From CATQHS01 sp963422655 (GTDB lineage: Bacteria; Actinomycetota; Acidimicrobiia; Acidimicrobiales; Aldehydirespiratoraceae), in contig OY730440.1 in NCBI GenBank assembly GCA_963422655.1, forward strand, positions 1,240,001-1,304,000: a DNA stretch of 64,000 nucleotides, written 5' to 3'. The position numbers were made by a program, and so were the translations under genes. Below are positions 25,470 to 34,852 of the stretch, piece after piece. The notes under the pieces are model-generated. The model saw only the letters and a program-made list of their open reading frames with translations. It was not told where the DNA came from and ran no database searches. Position 1 is the first letter of the stretch. Each line of letters begins with the position of its first letter.

Positions 25470-25628
25470 ATGGACACGGCCGCCATCCTGGCCCATCAGG
25501 GTGGATGGGACGAAACGCTGATGGTGGCTGTACCGGTGCTGGTACTGGTCGGGCTGGTCGGGCTGGCCCGCCGACGGGCCAAGACGATGGCCCCCGTCAC
25601 CGAACCGGGCACCGACGAGCACAGCTGA
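25470..25628 (+). CDS. Small single-pass membrane protein
   Basis: 52 residues: MDTAAILAHQGGWDETLMVA, then VPVLVLVGLVGLARRRAK and a polar tail. One transmembrane helix (about 17-33) is followed by an Arg/Lys stop-transfer signal. TACCCT lies exactly six bases before the ATG, so the message is probably leaderless. It is divergent from the NifU-like gene and converges on murA. The AHQGGWDE motif before the helix looks constrained, but no function is known to me. Confidence 0.6.
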   Translation: MDTAAILAHQGGWDETLMVAVPVLVLVGLVGLARRRAKTMAPVTEPGTDEHS

Positions 25629-25638
25629 ATCGACCGGG

Positions 25639-26916
25639 CTACTCGGCCCGTACATCAGCTCCGAGCGCGACCAGCTTCCCGACCAGGTTCTCGTAGCCCC
25701 GGGCCACGTGATGGGCGTCGCTCACCACCGTCTCACCCTCGGCATTGAGGCCGGCCACGGTCAAAGCGGCGCCGGCCCGGATGTCGTGGGCCTTGACCGG
25801 CGCCCCGGAGAGTCGTTCCGTGCCCCGCACCACCGCGTGGTGAGCGTCGGTGCGGATGTCAGCTCCCATGCGCCGCAACTCATCGACGTAACGAAACCGG
25901 CCCGCGAACAAGTTCTCGGTGACTATGCCCACCCCTGAAGCCACCGACAGCATGGCGACCAGGAACGGCTTGTAGTCGGTGGCCAAGCCCGGATAGGGCA
26001 GGGTGGAGCAGTCGGCAGCCCGCAGGCGACCCGAAGAGAGAGCCCAGATGCCCTCGGCATCAGGTGAGACCCGAACCCCCATCTCGCCCAGCTTCTGGAT
26101 CAGCATGGCCATATGGTCGGGGCGAGCGCCTTCGATGGTCAACTCGCCGCCGGCCACACCCACCGCGGCCAGGAAAGTGGCAGCCTCGACCCGGTCACCG
26201 ATGACGAGATGGTCGACCTCGTGCAGGGTATCGGCGTCAGTTCCCTCTATCACCAGTGTGGGGGTTCCCGCCCCTTTGATCGACGCCCCCATGGCGTCGA
26301 GCATCTCGCAGAGGTCGGTGATCTCGGGCTCACGAGCGGCGTTGTCGATCACCGTGGTGCCCTTGGCCGTCACCGCGGCCATGACCAGGTTCTCAGTGGC
26401 GCCGACGCTGGGGAACTCGAGTAGCACCCGGGCTCCGTGCAGGTTCGGGGCTCGGGCCTTTACGTACCCGTGGACGACTTCCAGCTCGGCGCCCAGCTCA
26501 CCGAGACCCCGCACGTGCATGTCGATGGGCCGGGGACCGAAGTCGTCACCGCCGGGCAGGGCCACCTGGGCCTCGGCGCAGCGGGCCAGCATGGGACCCA
26601 GCACGATGACCGAAGCCCGGAACTTCTCGACGATCTCATAGGACGCCATCGGGTTGATCTCGGCCGGCACTGCGATATCCAGCGTCGAGGCAATCAGAGG
26701 GTTCCAGCTCACCGTACATCCGGTGGCTCGCAGCAGTTCGGCCATCAGCTCCACATCGGTGATGCGGGGCACGTTGCGGAGCCGGTAGGACCCTTCCGAC
26801 AACAAGGTGGCGGCCATGAGCTTGAGTGCTGAGTTCTTGGCCCCGGCAACCCGTATGGTCCCTTCCAACGGCTGTCCCGGCCGCACGATGATCCGCTCGA
26901 TCGGCTCGATTGTCAC
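25639..26916 (-). CDS. murA: UDP-N-acetylglucosamine 1-carboxyvinyltransferase (Asp-type)
   Basis: First committed step of peptidoglycan synthesis: transfer of enolpyruvyl from PEP to UDP-GlcNAc. The 425 residues begin with the GAKNSALKLMAATLL substrate loop (25-39). The active-site loop reads LPGGDDFGPRP, so D124 replaces the cysteine targeted by fosfomycin (Cys115 in E. coli), as in mycobacteria; intrinsic fosfomycin resistance is expected. The other landmarks (ENLVMAAVTAKG, DYKPFLVAML, ENLFAGRFRYVDEL) are intact. Confidence 0.96.
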   Translation of the reverse strand: MTIEPIERIIVRPGQPLEGTIRVAGAKNSALKLMAATLLSEGSYRLRNVPRITDVELMAELLRATGCTVSWNPLIASTLDIAVPAEINPMASYEIVEKFRASVIVLGPMLARCAEAQVALPGGDDFGPRPIDMHVRGLGELGAELEVVHGYVKARAPNLHGARVLLEFPSVGATENLVMAAVTAKGTTVIDNAAREPEITDLCEMLDAMGASIKGAGTPTLVIEGTDADTLHEVDHLVIGDRVEAATFLAAVGVAGGELTIEGARPDHMAMLIQKLGEMGVRVSPDAEGIWALSSGRLRAADCSTLPYPGLATDYKPFLVAMLSVASGVGIVTENLFAGRFRYVDELRRMGADIRTDAHHAVVRGTERLSGAPVKAHDIRAGAALTVAGLNAEGETVVSDAHHVARGYENLVGKLVALGADVRAE

Positions 26917-26996
26917 CCGTACAGCCTAATTCAGCCCCCGATTCAGCCGGTTCGGACCGCCTATCCTCTCTACGGGACGAGCGACCGAGGAGGCCG

Positions 26997-28586
26997 GTGA
27001 CCCGAGTCCGGCAAGTTCTGCGCTGCACCAACGAAGAACTGGCGGCCCGGAGAACCCCCCGGACCGACATAGTGGCCGAGAGCGTCGCCGCCCCAACGCG
27101 AGAAGCGGAGGGAGCAGACCGGTTCGGTGCGGTTGGTGGTCCGTTCCGTTCCTACGAGCGTCGGATCGAAGCTCGGCCCAGCGGCACCGGTTGGTGGGAG
27201 GTGGTGGAGACCATCACCTACCGCTTGGCTCTGCCCGGCTGGAGCTGGTTGTTCCACTTCCCGGTGAAGCGAGCCCTTCGCCGCCGCCAGACTTCGTACC
27301 GGTACTGGTGGGCGCCTCCGGATCGGCTCGATCCCTCGACGGCCACCGTGCTGGCGCTGCTCTGCACCCTCCAGGCCATCGACGGATACCTGGGCACCGT
27401 GCTCACCCAAACCATCACCTTTGCTGCCGACGAGTTCGGTCACGGCAACACTGCTCAAGGAGCGGTGCTGGCCATAGTGCGAGTCGGCGTGTTGATCACT
27501 CTTGTCACGGTTGCGGTAGCCGATCGCCACGGCCGGCGCCGGTTGCTCCTGGCGGCCAGCGCCGGGAGCTGCCTCATGACCACGGTGGGCGCGGTGGCGC
27601 CGACCTTCTGGTTCCTGGGTGGATCCCAACTGATCGCGCGGGGGCTGGCCACTGCCATGGGGGTACTCATCGTCATCATGGCCGTCGAGGAGATGCCGGC
27701 GAGGTCCCGGGCCTGGGCGGCTTCGGTGCTGACCTTGTGTGCCGGTTTGGGCGCAGGGATGGCGGTGTGGATCCTGCCGGTGGCCGACTTGGACCAGCGA
27801 GGCTGGCGCATCGTCTATCTGGTACCCCTGCTGGGCTTGGCCGTTGTAATCCGGGTCGGTCGACGGTTGCCCGAGAGCCAACGGTTCGAGAAGGCTCGAG
27901 CCACGGCGCCGTCCGACATCGGCCGCTTCGGCTTGCAATGGCGACAATTCGAGGGGGCCGAACAGCAACGACGCCGGCAGAGGTTGAGGCTGCTGGCTGC
28001 AGCCGCCTTCTTGATCGCCATGTTCGTGGCCCCGGCATCCAGCCTCCAAAACGACTTCCTCAAAGATGAGCGCGGCTTCTCGGCCAGCCGTATCACCGTG
28101 TTCACACTGGTGACCAGCACCCCGGCCGGCATCGGTGTTCTGGCCGGCGGCTACCTGGCCGACCGCAGGGGCCGGCGGCCCGTGGGGGCGACGGGTCTGG
28201 TACTCGGGGCAACCGCCATTGCCTGGGCCTTCTTCACCAGCGGCCCCGCCCTGTGGCTACTGACGCTGCTCGGCGCCATGGCAAGAGGTCTCACCGTTCC
28301 GGCTCTGGCCGTGTACGGCCCGGAGCTGTTCGGCACCCACGACAGGGGACGGGCCAACGGCCTTATCCTCATCCTCGGTGTGGCCGGCAGCGCGTTGGGG
28401 TTGTCCTGGGCGGGTTGGCTGTCGAGCCGGCTGGACCAGCTCGGGCCGGCCCTGGCCCTGCTGGCGGCCGGTCCGTTGATCGTGGCCGTGCTGGTGCTGG
28501 TCGAGTTCCCGGAGACGGCCGGGCGCGAGCTCGAAGACCTGAACCCCCAGGACCGTCCGGACCCCGATCCCGACCATTTGCCCTAA
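26997..28586 (+). CDS. Major facilitator superfamily transporter
   Basis: 529 residues with an unusual soluble N-terminal region of about 115 residues before the first helix, then twelve membrane helices. MFS signatures are ADRHGRRRLLL between helices 2 and 3 and LADRRGRRPVG between 8 and 9. GTG 26997 is chosen because a strong AGGAGG lies six bases ahead (26988-26993); the frame is open upstream but has no ribosome-binding site. The C-terminus is Asp/Pro-rich. The substrate is unknown. The gene is divergent from murA. Confidence 0.85.
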   Translation: MTRVRQVLRCTNEELAARRTPRTDIVAESVAAPTREAEGADRFGAVGGPFRSYERRIEARPSGTGWWEVVETITYRLALPGWSWLFHFPVKRALRRRQTSYRYWWAPPDRLDPSTATVLALLCTLQAIDGYLGTVLTQTITFAADEFGHGNTAQGAVLAIVRVGVLITLVTVAVADRHGRRRLLLAASAGSCLMTTVGAVAPTFWFLGGSQLIARGLATAMGVLIVIMAVEEMPARSRAWAASVLTLCAGLGAGMAVWILPVADLDQRGWRIVYLVPLLGLAVVIRVGRRLPESQRFEKARATAPSDIGRFGLQWRQFEGAEQQRRRQRLRLLAAAAFLIAMFVAPASSLQNDFLKDERGFSASRITVFTLVTSTPAGIGVLAGGYLADRRGRRPVGATGLVLGATAIAWAFFTSGPALWLLTLLGAMARGLTVPALAVYGPELFGTHDRGRANGLILILGVAGSALGLSWAGWLSSRLDQLGPALALLAAGPLIVAVLVLVEFPETAGRELEDLNPQDRPDPDPDHLP

Positions 28587-28733
28587 ACCCTCAGTAACCC
28601 GGGTGTTCCACGGCAGCGGATCTCTCGACGCACAGCCCTGATGGCCTGCGAACGGATCCTCGGCCCATGCAGCTCATTCAGCCAGTGTCCGCAGTTTGCG
28701 GTCCCGGGAATCGGCGCTCCCGACAGGGGCGCC

Positions 28734-29137
28734 TCATTCGCCCACGGGCCCAGCCAGGTTCCGCAGCGTTGCGGTCAGGTTTGAGCCCGCTTCGAGAAAC
28801 CTGTCGAAGTCGGGTTCGGCACCACCTCCCAGTCCGGCGATCCATTCCTCGTGGAGATCGGCTTCGGCAAGAATCGGAGCTGATGACATCGCCCTGCATG
28901 AGCATACGATGTGTTGGTGCATCGGAGCGCCACAGATCCTCGGGGTCGTCAGGGGCGGCGAGTTCGGTCAAGTCCGCTCCGGCACTATCGCCGCATCAGG
29001 GCTCGTTCACCGTCAGGACGGTCGACGATCTTCCAATCGGAACTGGTGGCGGTACGCCAGTCGGGGTTCCAGCGGTTGATCTCGCACGCCACGAATGCGA
29101 GCGGAGCATTCGTGAAGACTTCACGTGCAAAGCTCAC
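28734..29137 (-). pseudogene. Decayed gene, TIGR04255-like
   Basis: Three minus-strand pieces lie in different frames in this 580-base gap. The first (from GTG 29137) reads SFAREVFTNAPLAFVACEI, which resembles the N-terminus of the TIGR04255 family as I remember it; the frame ends at about 28985. The second reads DLTELAAPDDPEDLWRSDA from about 28975. The third (28734-28890) reads ILAEADLHEEWIAGLGGGAE and FDRFLEAGSNLTATLRNL. Together they look like a gene with an internal deletion and frameshifts. The rest of the gap (28587-28733) shows nothing. Confidence 0.4.
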
Positions 29138-29169
29138 AACATCAACCGTAACAAACACGCACCTTCGGG

Positions 29170-30315
29170 TCAACGCATGTCGAGCCGATCCAGCTCGGCT
29201 TCGTCCACCCCCACCTCGGTTCCCCCCAGTCGGGGATGCAGCACCGTGTAGAGCCCCAAGGCCAGGGCCGCGATGCCCACCGGGACGATGCCATCGCCTC
29301 GACCCGTGTAGGTCGGGTAGAGCACGAATACCGACAGCAGGGCCGTCCACAGCCACAAGATGAGCACGGAACGACGATGACCGTGGCCCAGACGCATGAG
29401 CCGGTGGTGGAGATGCTCCTTGTCCGGCACCGACAGGCTCTGGCCCCGGACGGTTCGGCGCACGATGGCGAAGGCCGTGTCCAGTAGCGGTACACCCAGG
29501 ATCACCAAAGGGATGAAGATAGGGGCGAAGAAGAAGAAGGCTTGGCCGCTGAACTCACCAGTCGAACGCCCCCCCACGCTCATTGTCGAAGCGGCCAGCA
29601 ACACGCCCAGCAGCAGGGCGCCGCCGTCACCCATGAACACCCGGGCCGGGAACACGTTGTGGGGAAGGAAACCCAGGCACACACCCAGCGTGATCACCGC
29701 CCACATGGCCCCGGGGTTGGCCGGGTCGATAATCCCTTCGTCTCCCAGCCGCAGAGCGTAGAGCACGAAAGTGCCCGAAGCGATGGCCACTATGCCTGCG
29801 GCCAGCCCGTCGAGCCCGTCGATGAGGTTCACTGCGTTGGCCATGCCCACCACCCACAGCACCGTTACCAGCACCGACCAGTCCGACGACAGAAACAACA
29901 GATCGAAGAACGGCACCCGAAAGACCAGGATGGACACCCCGGCAAAGGCCAAGGCCAACCCGGCCAGGGCCATCCCGGCCAGCTTGGCCGGGGGGGAGAT
30001 GTCCAGCACGTCGTCGTAGAAGCCGACAGCGAAAACGATAACTGCCGCCGCCATCACGCCGACCAACTCGGTGCGGGCCTCCGCCACGACATCGCCGAAG
30101 TCGTCGATGACCAAAGCGGCGCCGACGGCGGCGATCACCCCGACCAACATGGCCGCTCCCCCAGCCGCCGGAGTGGGCAGGACATGGATACGGCGGTCGT
30201 CGGGCACCACCACAGCCCCGACCCGGACCGCCAACCGACTGGTGAGCGGCACGGCCCCGAAGCTGGCCAGCGCAGCCGTGGCCCCCACCAGGAGATAGGA
30301 AGCCAGCGAAGGCAC
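29170..30315 (-). CDS. Undecaprenyl-phosphate GlcNAc-1-phosphate transferase family (WecA/TagO-like)
   Basis: Polyprenyl-phosphate sugar-1-phosphate transferase of the MraY/WecA superfamily, making the lipid carrier for cell-wall polysaccharide. 381 residues with about eleven helices. The catalytic aspartates lie in GFYDDVLDI, in NLIDGLDGLAAG (near residue 165) and in FMGDGGALLLG, and the cytoplasmic HLHHRLMRLGH loop is present. In mycobacteria the same gene sits between sua5/tsaC and the atp operon; here glyA, rpiB, tsaC, prmC and prfA follow upstream on the same strand, so this is that conserved block. Confidence 0.92.
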   Translation of the reverse strand: MPSLASYLLVGATAALASFGAVPLTSRLAVRVGAVVVPDDRRIHVLPTPAAGGAAMLVGVIAAVGAALVIDDFGDVVAEARTELVGVMAAAVIVFAVGFYDDVLDISPPAKLAGMALAGLALAFAGVSILVFRVPFFDLLFLSSDWSVLVTVLWVVGMANAVNLIDGLDGLAAGIVAIASGTFVLYALRLGDEGIIDPANPGAMWAVITLGVCLGFLPHNVFPARVFMGDGGALLLGVLLAASTMSVGGRSTGEFSGQAFFFFAPIFIPLVILGVPLLDTAFAIVRRTVRGQSLSVPDKEHLHHRLMRLGHGHRRSVLILWLWTALLSVFVLYPTYTGRGDGIVPVGIAALALGLYTVLHPRLGGTEVGVDEAELDRLDMR

Positions 30316-30327
30316 GGCGACGGCGCC

Positions 30328-31575
30328 TCAGCCGAGCTGGGGGTAGGGCGGCTTGGCTGCGCACAACTCGCCCGTCTCGGCCGCCACCGCGGCCAGTACC
30401 GAAGGGTCGTCACGACCTCTGAGCGCCCGGGCGATGAGACTGGCGATGATGACCATGTCGGCCTCGTCCATTCCCTGCGTCGTCACGGCCGGGGTACCGA
30501 TCCGCACCCCCGACGTCACGAACGGCGAGCGCGGATCGTCGGGCACCGTGTTCTTGTTGAGGCTGATCCCGGCCTCGTCGAGGACGGCCTGGGCCACCTT
30601 GCCGGTGAGATCGGGATCGAACGAACGAAGATCGACCAGCAGTAGATGGTTGTCGGTGCCACCGGAGACGAGACGGAAACCGTGGCCGGCCAGGGCCTGG
30701 GCCAAGGCCTGGGCGTTGCTGACGATCCGGCGGGCGTAGTCCCTGAAGCCGTCGGTGGCGGCCTCGGCGAAAGCGGCGGCCTTGGCGGCCACAGCATGAT
30801 CGAGCGGGCCGCCCTGGATCCCGGGGAACGCCGCCTTGTCGATGGCGGCAGCCTCCTCGGCCCGGCTCACGATGCAGCCGCCCCTGGGACCGCGCAGAGT
30901 CTTATGGGTGGTGAAGGTGACCACGTCGGCGACCGGAACCGGATTGGGGTGCACACCGCCGGCTATGAGCCCGGCGATGTGGGCGGCGTCGAAAAGCAGC
31001 CGGGCCCCGACCTCGTCGGCGATCTCCCTCAGCGGTTCGGGTTCGATCACCCGGGGATAGGCGGTGGCACCGGCCACGATCAGCTCGGGCCGGTGGGATC
31101 GAGCCAAGTCCCGGAGCTGATCCATGTCGATCCGCTCGTCGCTGGCCGTCACTCCGTAGGACACGAAGTTGTACATGGATCCCGAGAAGTTCACCGGCGA
31201 CCCGTGAGTGAGATGACCTCCGTGGTCGAGGCTCATGCCCAGCACCGTGTCGCCCGGTTGCAGAAGGGCCTGGTAGGCGATCATGTTGGCGATGGCACCA
31301 GCGTGGGGTTGCACGTTGGCGTGATCGGCGCCGAACAGCCCGCAGGCCCGACGCCGGGCCAGATCCTCCACCTCGTCTACGACGGTGTTGCCGCCGTAGT
31401 AACGGCGACCGGGGTAGCCCTCGCTGTACTTGTTGGTGAACACCGATCCGGTGGCAGCCATGACGGCCGGGCTGGCGAAGTTCTCCGAGGCGATGAGCTG
31501 GACGGTGGAGTTCTGGCGGCGCTCCTCTCGACGGATCAACTCGAACACAGTGTTGTCAGCGGCGGGCCATGGCAT
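30328..31575 (-). CDS. glyA: Serine hydroxymethyltransferase
   Basis: PLP enzyme that interconverts serine and glycine with tetrahydrofolate. The 415 residues are of standard length. The PLP lysine K225 lies in TTHKTLRGPRGG, and the substrate loops QLIASENFASPAV (26-38), YSEGYPGRRYYGG (50-62) and FPGIQGGPLDH are intact. It starts at ATG 31575 and ends 12 bases before the wecA-like gene, so they are probably co-transcribed. Confidence 0.97.
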   Translation of the reverse strand: MPWPAADNTVFELIRREERRQNSTVQLIASENFASPAVMAATGSVFTNKYSEGYPGRRYYGGNTVVDEVEDLARRRACGLFGADHANVQPHAGAIANMIAYQALLQPGDTVLGMSLDHGGHLTHGSPVNFSGSMYNFVSYGVTASDERIDMDQLRDLARSHRPELIVAGATAYPRVIEPEPLREIADEVGARLLFDAAHIAGLIAGGVHPNPVPVADVVTFTTHKTLRGPRGGCIVSRAEEAAAIDKAAFPGIQGGPLDHAVAAKAAAFAEAATDGFRDYARRIVSNAQALAQALAGHGFRLVSGGTDNHLLLVDLRSFDPDLTGKVAQAVLDEAGISLNKNTVPDDPRSPFVTSGVRIGTPAVTTQGMDEADMVIIASLIARALRGRDDPSVLAAVAAETGELCAAKPPYPQLG

Positions 31576-31621
31576 GGGTCATTCTCCTCGGTCATCAGTC
31601 TGTCGTCGGGTCGTTCACCGA

Positions 31622-32071
31622 TCACCGGGTGGGATCGGAGTCGAGGGCGTCGATCTTGGCTACCCGGGCCGTGTGCCTACCCCCCTCGAAAGCGGTGTCC
31701 AGCCAGACGTCCACAGCATCCCGGGCCACCTCGGACCCCACCAGCCGTTCGCCGATACACAACACGTTGGCGTCGTTGTGGCGGCGGGCCAGACGAGCCG
31801 AGGTGACGTCGTGCACGGTAGCGGCCCGCACGCCGGCCACCTTGTTGGCAGCCATGGCGATACCAATGCCGGTGCCGCACACGCACAGACCCAGATCGGC
31901 GTCACCGCCGGTCACGGCCCGGCCCACGGCCGCTCCGAAATCGGGGTAGTCGACCGGGCCGGTCGAATGGGTGCCGCAATCGACGACGACGTGACCTCGA
32001 CGACGGAGATGATCGACCAGAGCCCGCTTGAGGTTGAAACCGGCGTGGTCGGCGCCAACCGCTACCCGCAT
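31622..32071 (-). CDS. rpiB: Ribose-5-phosphate isomerase B
   Basis: Interconverts ribulose-5-phosphate and ribose-5-phosphate. The 149 residues begin MRVAVGADHAGFNLKRALVD, contain the catalytic cysteine in CGTGIGIAMAANK (near 66) and the phosphate-binding HNDANVLCIGERL (about 98-110). Length and motifs are normal. It lies between tsaC and glyA in the same direction, with 46 bases to glyA. Confidence 0.95.
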   Translation of the reverse strand: MRVAVGADHAGFNLKRALVDHLRRRGHVVVDCGTHSTGPVDYPDFGAAVGRAVTGGDADLGLCVCGTGIGIAMAANKVAGVRAATVHDVTSARLARRHNDANVLCIGERLVGSEVARDAVDVWLDTAFEGGRHTARVAKIDALDSDPTR

Positions 32072-32131
32072 AGCGTCTCGAATCCTAACCGGCCCGCTGA
32101 TCCGTCCGAGACGACGTCCACCGATGCCAGC

Positions 32132-32779
32132 TCAGGGCTCGGTCCAAGCCGTCCAGGCCGCCGTGATCTCAGCGGCCGTCACCGGGCCCGGTCGCAACAC
32201 GACCGGAACTGCGCCGCTCACGTCGACGACGGTGGATGCAGCGCCATGGCGCCGACCACCGTCGATTACCAAGTCGACCTCGGGCAGGTGTCGGGCCACT
32301 TCGGCGGCCGTAGTCGGGGTGTCCGAGCCGTGGCGGTTGGCGCTGGTGGCGGCCAGCGCACCGAGGGCGGCCAGGGCGCGCCCGATGTCGTCGTCGGGGC
32401 AGCGGACACCGATGGTGGTTCCGTCGCCTAAATGGGCCGGGGCTGTCGGCACCCGATCGGCCACCAGGGTGAGCGGGCCCGGCCAGTAGTGCTCGGCCAA
32501 CCGCCGAGCCCTCACCGACAGCCGTACCAGCGTCTCGGCCTGGACCACGTCGGCTACCAGCACCGCTATCTGACGCTGAGGGGGACGGGCCTTCAGCTCG
32601 AAAAGCCGGGCCACGGCCCCAGGGTCATCGGCTCGGGCAACCAGGCCGTACACGGTGTCGGTGGCCAGCGCCACCGGCTCTTTCGCCTCCAGCATCACGG
32701 TGGCGGCCGCTACTGCCGAAGCTACGTCCCGGCCGTCGAGCACCCGAGCGGTCGAGCTGGTATCGGGCGCCTCCTTCAT
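32132..32779 (-). CDS. tsaC: L-threonylcarbamoyladenylate synthase (Sua5/YciO/YrdC)
   Basis: Makes threonylcarbamoyl-AMP from threonine, bicarbonate and ATP for t6A37 of ANN-decoding tRNAs. The 215 residues include the nucleotide loop PVALATDTVYGLVA (34-47), the RNA/ATP-binding KARPPQRQI and the SAN motif in ATSANRHG. It lacks the extra C-terminal Sua5 domain. Its start overlaps the prmC stop by four bases (ATGA), so the pair is translationally coupled. Confidence 0.93.
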   Translation of the reverse strand: MKEAPDTSSTARVLDGRDVASAVAAATVMLEAKEPVALATDTVYGLVARADDPGAVARLFELKARPPQRQIAVLVADVVQAETLVRLSVRARRLAEHYWPGPLTLVADRVPTAPAHLGDGTTIGVRCPDDDIGRALAALGALAATSANRHGSDTPTTAAEVARHLPEVDLVIDGGRRHGAASTVVDVSGAVPVVLRPGPVTAAEITAAWTAWTEP

Positions 32780-33744
32780 CGGCGGTACCCGATGACGACC
32801 CGGTCGCGGTCGGCCAGATCACGCTCGACCCGTACCGCGACGAAACCGGCTCGCTCGGCCTTTTCGGCCATGGCCACGGCCTGATCGGAGGCCGTTTCCA
32901 ATACCAAGGCGCCACCGGGACGGATCCACAGCGCCGCCTCGTCGATGATGCCGACGATGGCGCTACAACCGTCCGAACCGGCCCAGATCGCCACCGCCGG
33001 CTCCCAGTCGGCGATCACCGGATCCAACTCGTCGCCGTAGGCCACGTAGGGAGGGTTGGACACCAAGACGTCGACCGAGCCCTGCAAGCACTCGGGCAGG
33101 GCATCGAACCAGTCTCCCTCGTGCAACCTCACCCTGGTGGCGGCTCGGCCGATACCGGCCAGATTGGCCCGGGCCACGGCCAGCGCGCCGGGCGACACAT
33201 CGGTGGCATGAACCCGGGCCCGAGGGCATTCGGTGGCCACGGCCAGGCCGATGGCACCGGATCCGGTACCGAGGTCGACCACGGTCACGGGGTCGTCGCC
33301 GGACCGAGAGGCCACCTCCGCTACGGCCCATCCGGCTGTGACCTCCGTCTCGGGTCGAGGAATCAGAACCCGGGCATCGACGAGCAGGTCGAGGGAGCGG
33401 AACCCCCACCGGCCCAGGACGTACTGGAGGGGTTGACCGTCGGCCCGAGCCGACAGCATGGCTTCGAACCGGGCCTCACCTCCGACGGTGGCCGGTTGAT
33501 CGAGCAGGGTCGGCAACCTGTCCGGATCGTCCCCGGCCGCTGCTACCACGATGCGGCGAGCGTCCGGTGCTGCAGTTTGCACACCGGCTCGGGCCAGCCG
33601 GGTCCGGGCCTCCGCCAGCAGCTCGCGCCACAGAACCGGGGCATCGGTGGAGGCTCCGGTTCCCGGTGCCTGAGTCCTGCCGAGGGTCTTGGCCCTCGAC
33701 GGATCAGTCCCCACTGCCGTCGAGCTGAGCCCGCCGCTCGGCAT
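32776..33744 (-). CDS. prmC: Peptide chain release factor N5-glutamine methyltransferase
   Basis: SAM-dependent methylation of the GGQ glutamine of the release factors; its substrate RF1 is encoded immediately upstream. The IPRPETE motif, the SAM loop VVDLGTGSGAIGLAVA and the catalytic NPPYVAYGDEL are intact. The start is uncertain: ATG 33744 overlaps prfA by 41 bases, and GTG 33714 would overlap by 11. Neither has a good ribosome-binding site and conservation begins only near LWRELLAEARTRL (about residue 38). The extra N-terminal residues are probably not essential. Confidence 0.93.
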   Translation of the reverse strand: MPSGGLSSTAVGTDPSRAKTLGRTQAPGTGASTDAPVLWRELLAEARTRLARAGVQTAAPDARRIVVAAAGDDPDRLPTLLDQPATVGGEARFEAMLSARADGQPLQYVLGRWGFRSLDLLVDARVLIPRPETEVTAGWAVAEVASRSGDDPVTVVDLGTGSGAIGLAVATECPRARVHATDVSPGALAVARANLAGIGRAATRVRLHEGDWFDALPECLQGSVDVLVSNPPYVAYGDELDPVIADWEPAVAIWAGSDGCSAIVGIIDEAALWIRPGGALVLETASDQAVAMAEKAERAGFVAVRVERDLADRDRVVIGYRR

Positions 33745-34771
33745 GGGTCAAGGCGTCGCTCACTTGGTCGAGCTCCCCGGCCAGAACCCGATCCAGCTTG
33801 TGCAGGGTCAACCCGATGCGGTGGTCGGTGACGCGGTTCTCCTTGATGTTGTAGGTGCGGATCTTCTCGGACCGATCGCCTCCGCCCACTTGGCCCCGCC
33901 GCAGTTCCGACTGCTCGGCGCGAGCTCGTTCCTGCTCCAGTTGCATGAGTTTCGACCGTAGGACCCGCAGTGCCTTCTGCTTGTTCTGGAGCTGGCTCTT
34001 CTCGTCCTGCATGGCCACGACCAAGCCACTGGGCCGGTGGGTGACCCGAACCGCGGAGTCGGTGGTGTTGACCGACTGGCCGCCCGGGCCCGAAGATCGG
34101 AAGACGTCGATCTGAAGGTCGGCGTCGTCGATGCGAACATCCACCTCTCGGGCTTCGGGCAGCACCGAGACGGTGGCCGAGCTGGTGTGGACCCGACCCT
34201 GTGACTCGGTTACCGGCACCCGCTGGACCCGATGGATCCCGGCCTCGTGTTTGAGCCGCGTCCACACCGACGGGCCCGACACCAGTCCGGTCACCTCGGT
34301 GTACCCGCCCAAATCCGAAGGCGAGACCGACAGCACCTGAAACCGCCAGCCCTGGCGTTTGGCGAAGGCTTGGTACATGACCAACAGGTCACCAGCAAAA
34401 AGATTGGCTTCCTCCCCTCCCGCCGCTCCTCTGATCTCGATGATGACGTTGCGGTCGTCGTTGGGGTCTCGTGGTACCAGAAGCACTCGCAATTCTTCGG
34501 TCAGGGTATCGATCGATTCCTCGAGATCGTCCATCAGCAGCCTCAGATCCACCCGGTCCGAGCCTTCGGCTCCGGTCAACATCTTTCGAGCCTCGTTCAG
34601 GTCATCGGAGGCAAACTGCAGAAGCCGACCTTTGGCCACGATCTCGGTGAGCTGCTTGAAACGGCGACCGAACTCGGCCAAGCGACGAGGATCGGACTGC
34701 ACGGCCGGATCGCCGAGACGGATCTCGGTTTCGGTCAGCTCTGCTTCGAGCCCTTCGATCCGATCCAACAC
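33704..34771 (-). CDS. prfA: Peptide chain release factor 1
   Basis: Recognises UAA and UAG in the ribosomal A site. The 355 residues contain the PxT tripeptide anticodon in RVPVTESQG and the hydrolysis motif GPGGQSVNTTDSAVR near residue 230. RF1, not RF2, is indicated by the P-x-T tripeptide. UGA is not its codon, which matters because UGA appears to be read as selenocysteine at 58470. It is followed by its methylase gene prmC. Confidence 0.96.
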   Translation of the reverse strand: MLDRIEGLEAELTETEIRLGDPAVQSDPRRLAEFGRRFKQLTEIVAKGRLLQFASDDLNEARKMLTGAEGSDRVDLRLLMDDLEESIDTLTEELRVLLVPRDPNDDRNVIIEIRGAAGGEEANLFAGDLLVMYQAFAKRQGWRFQVLSVSPSDLGGYTEVTGLVSGPSVWTRLKHEAGIHRVQRVPVTESQGRVHTSSATVSVLPEAREVDVRIDDADLQIDVFRSSGPGGQSVNTTDSAVRVTHRPSGLVVAMQDEKSQLQNKQKALRVLRSKLMQLEQERARAEQSELRRGQVGGGDRSEKIRTYNIKENRVTDHRIGLTLHKLDRVLAGELDQVSDALTHAERRAQLDGSGD

Positions 34772-34852
34772 CAGCCCGAGGTTACCGGGATGGCTGATAC
34801 AGGTTCAGACAAAGCTTGCGAGAGGAACCCGGTCGACCCGGAGGCGGTCGGG

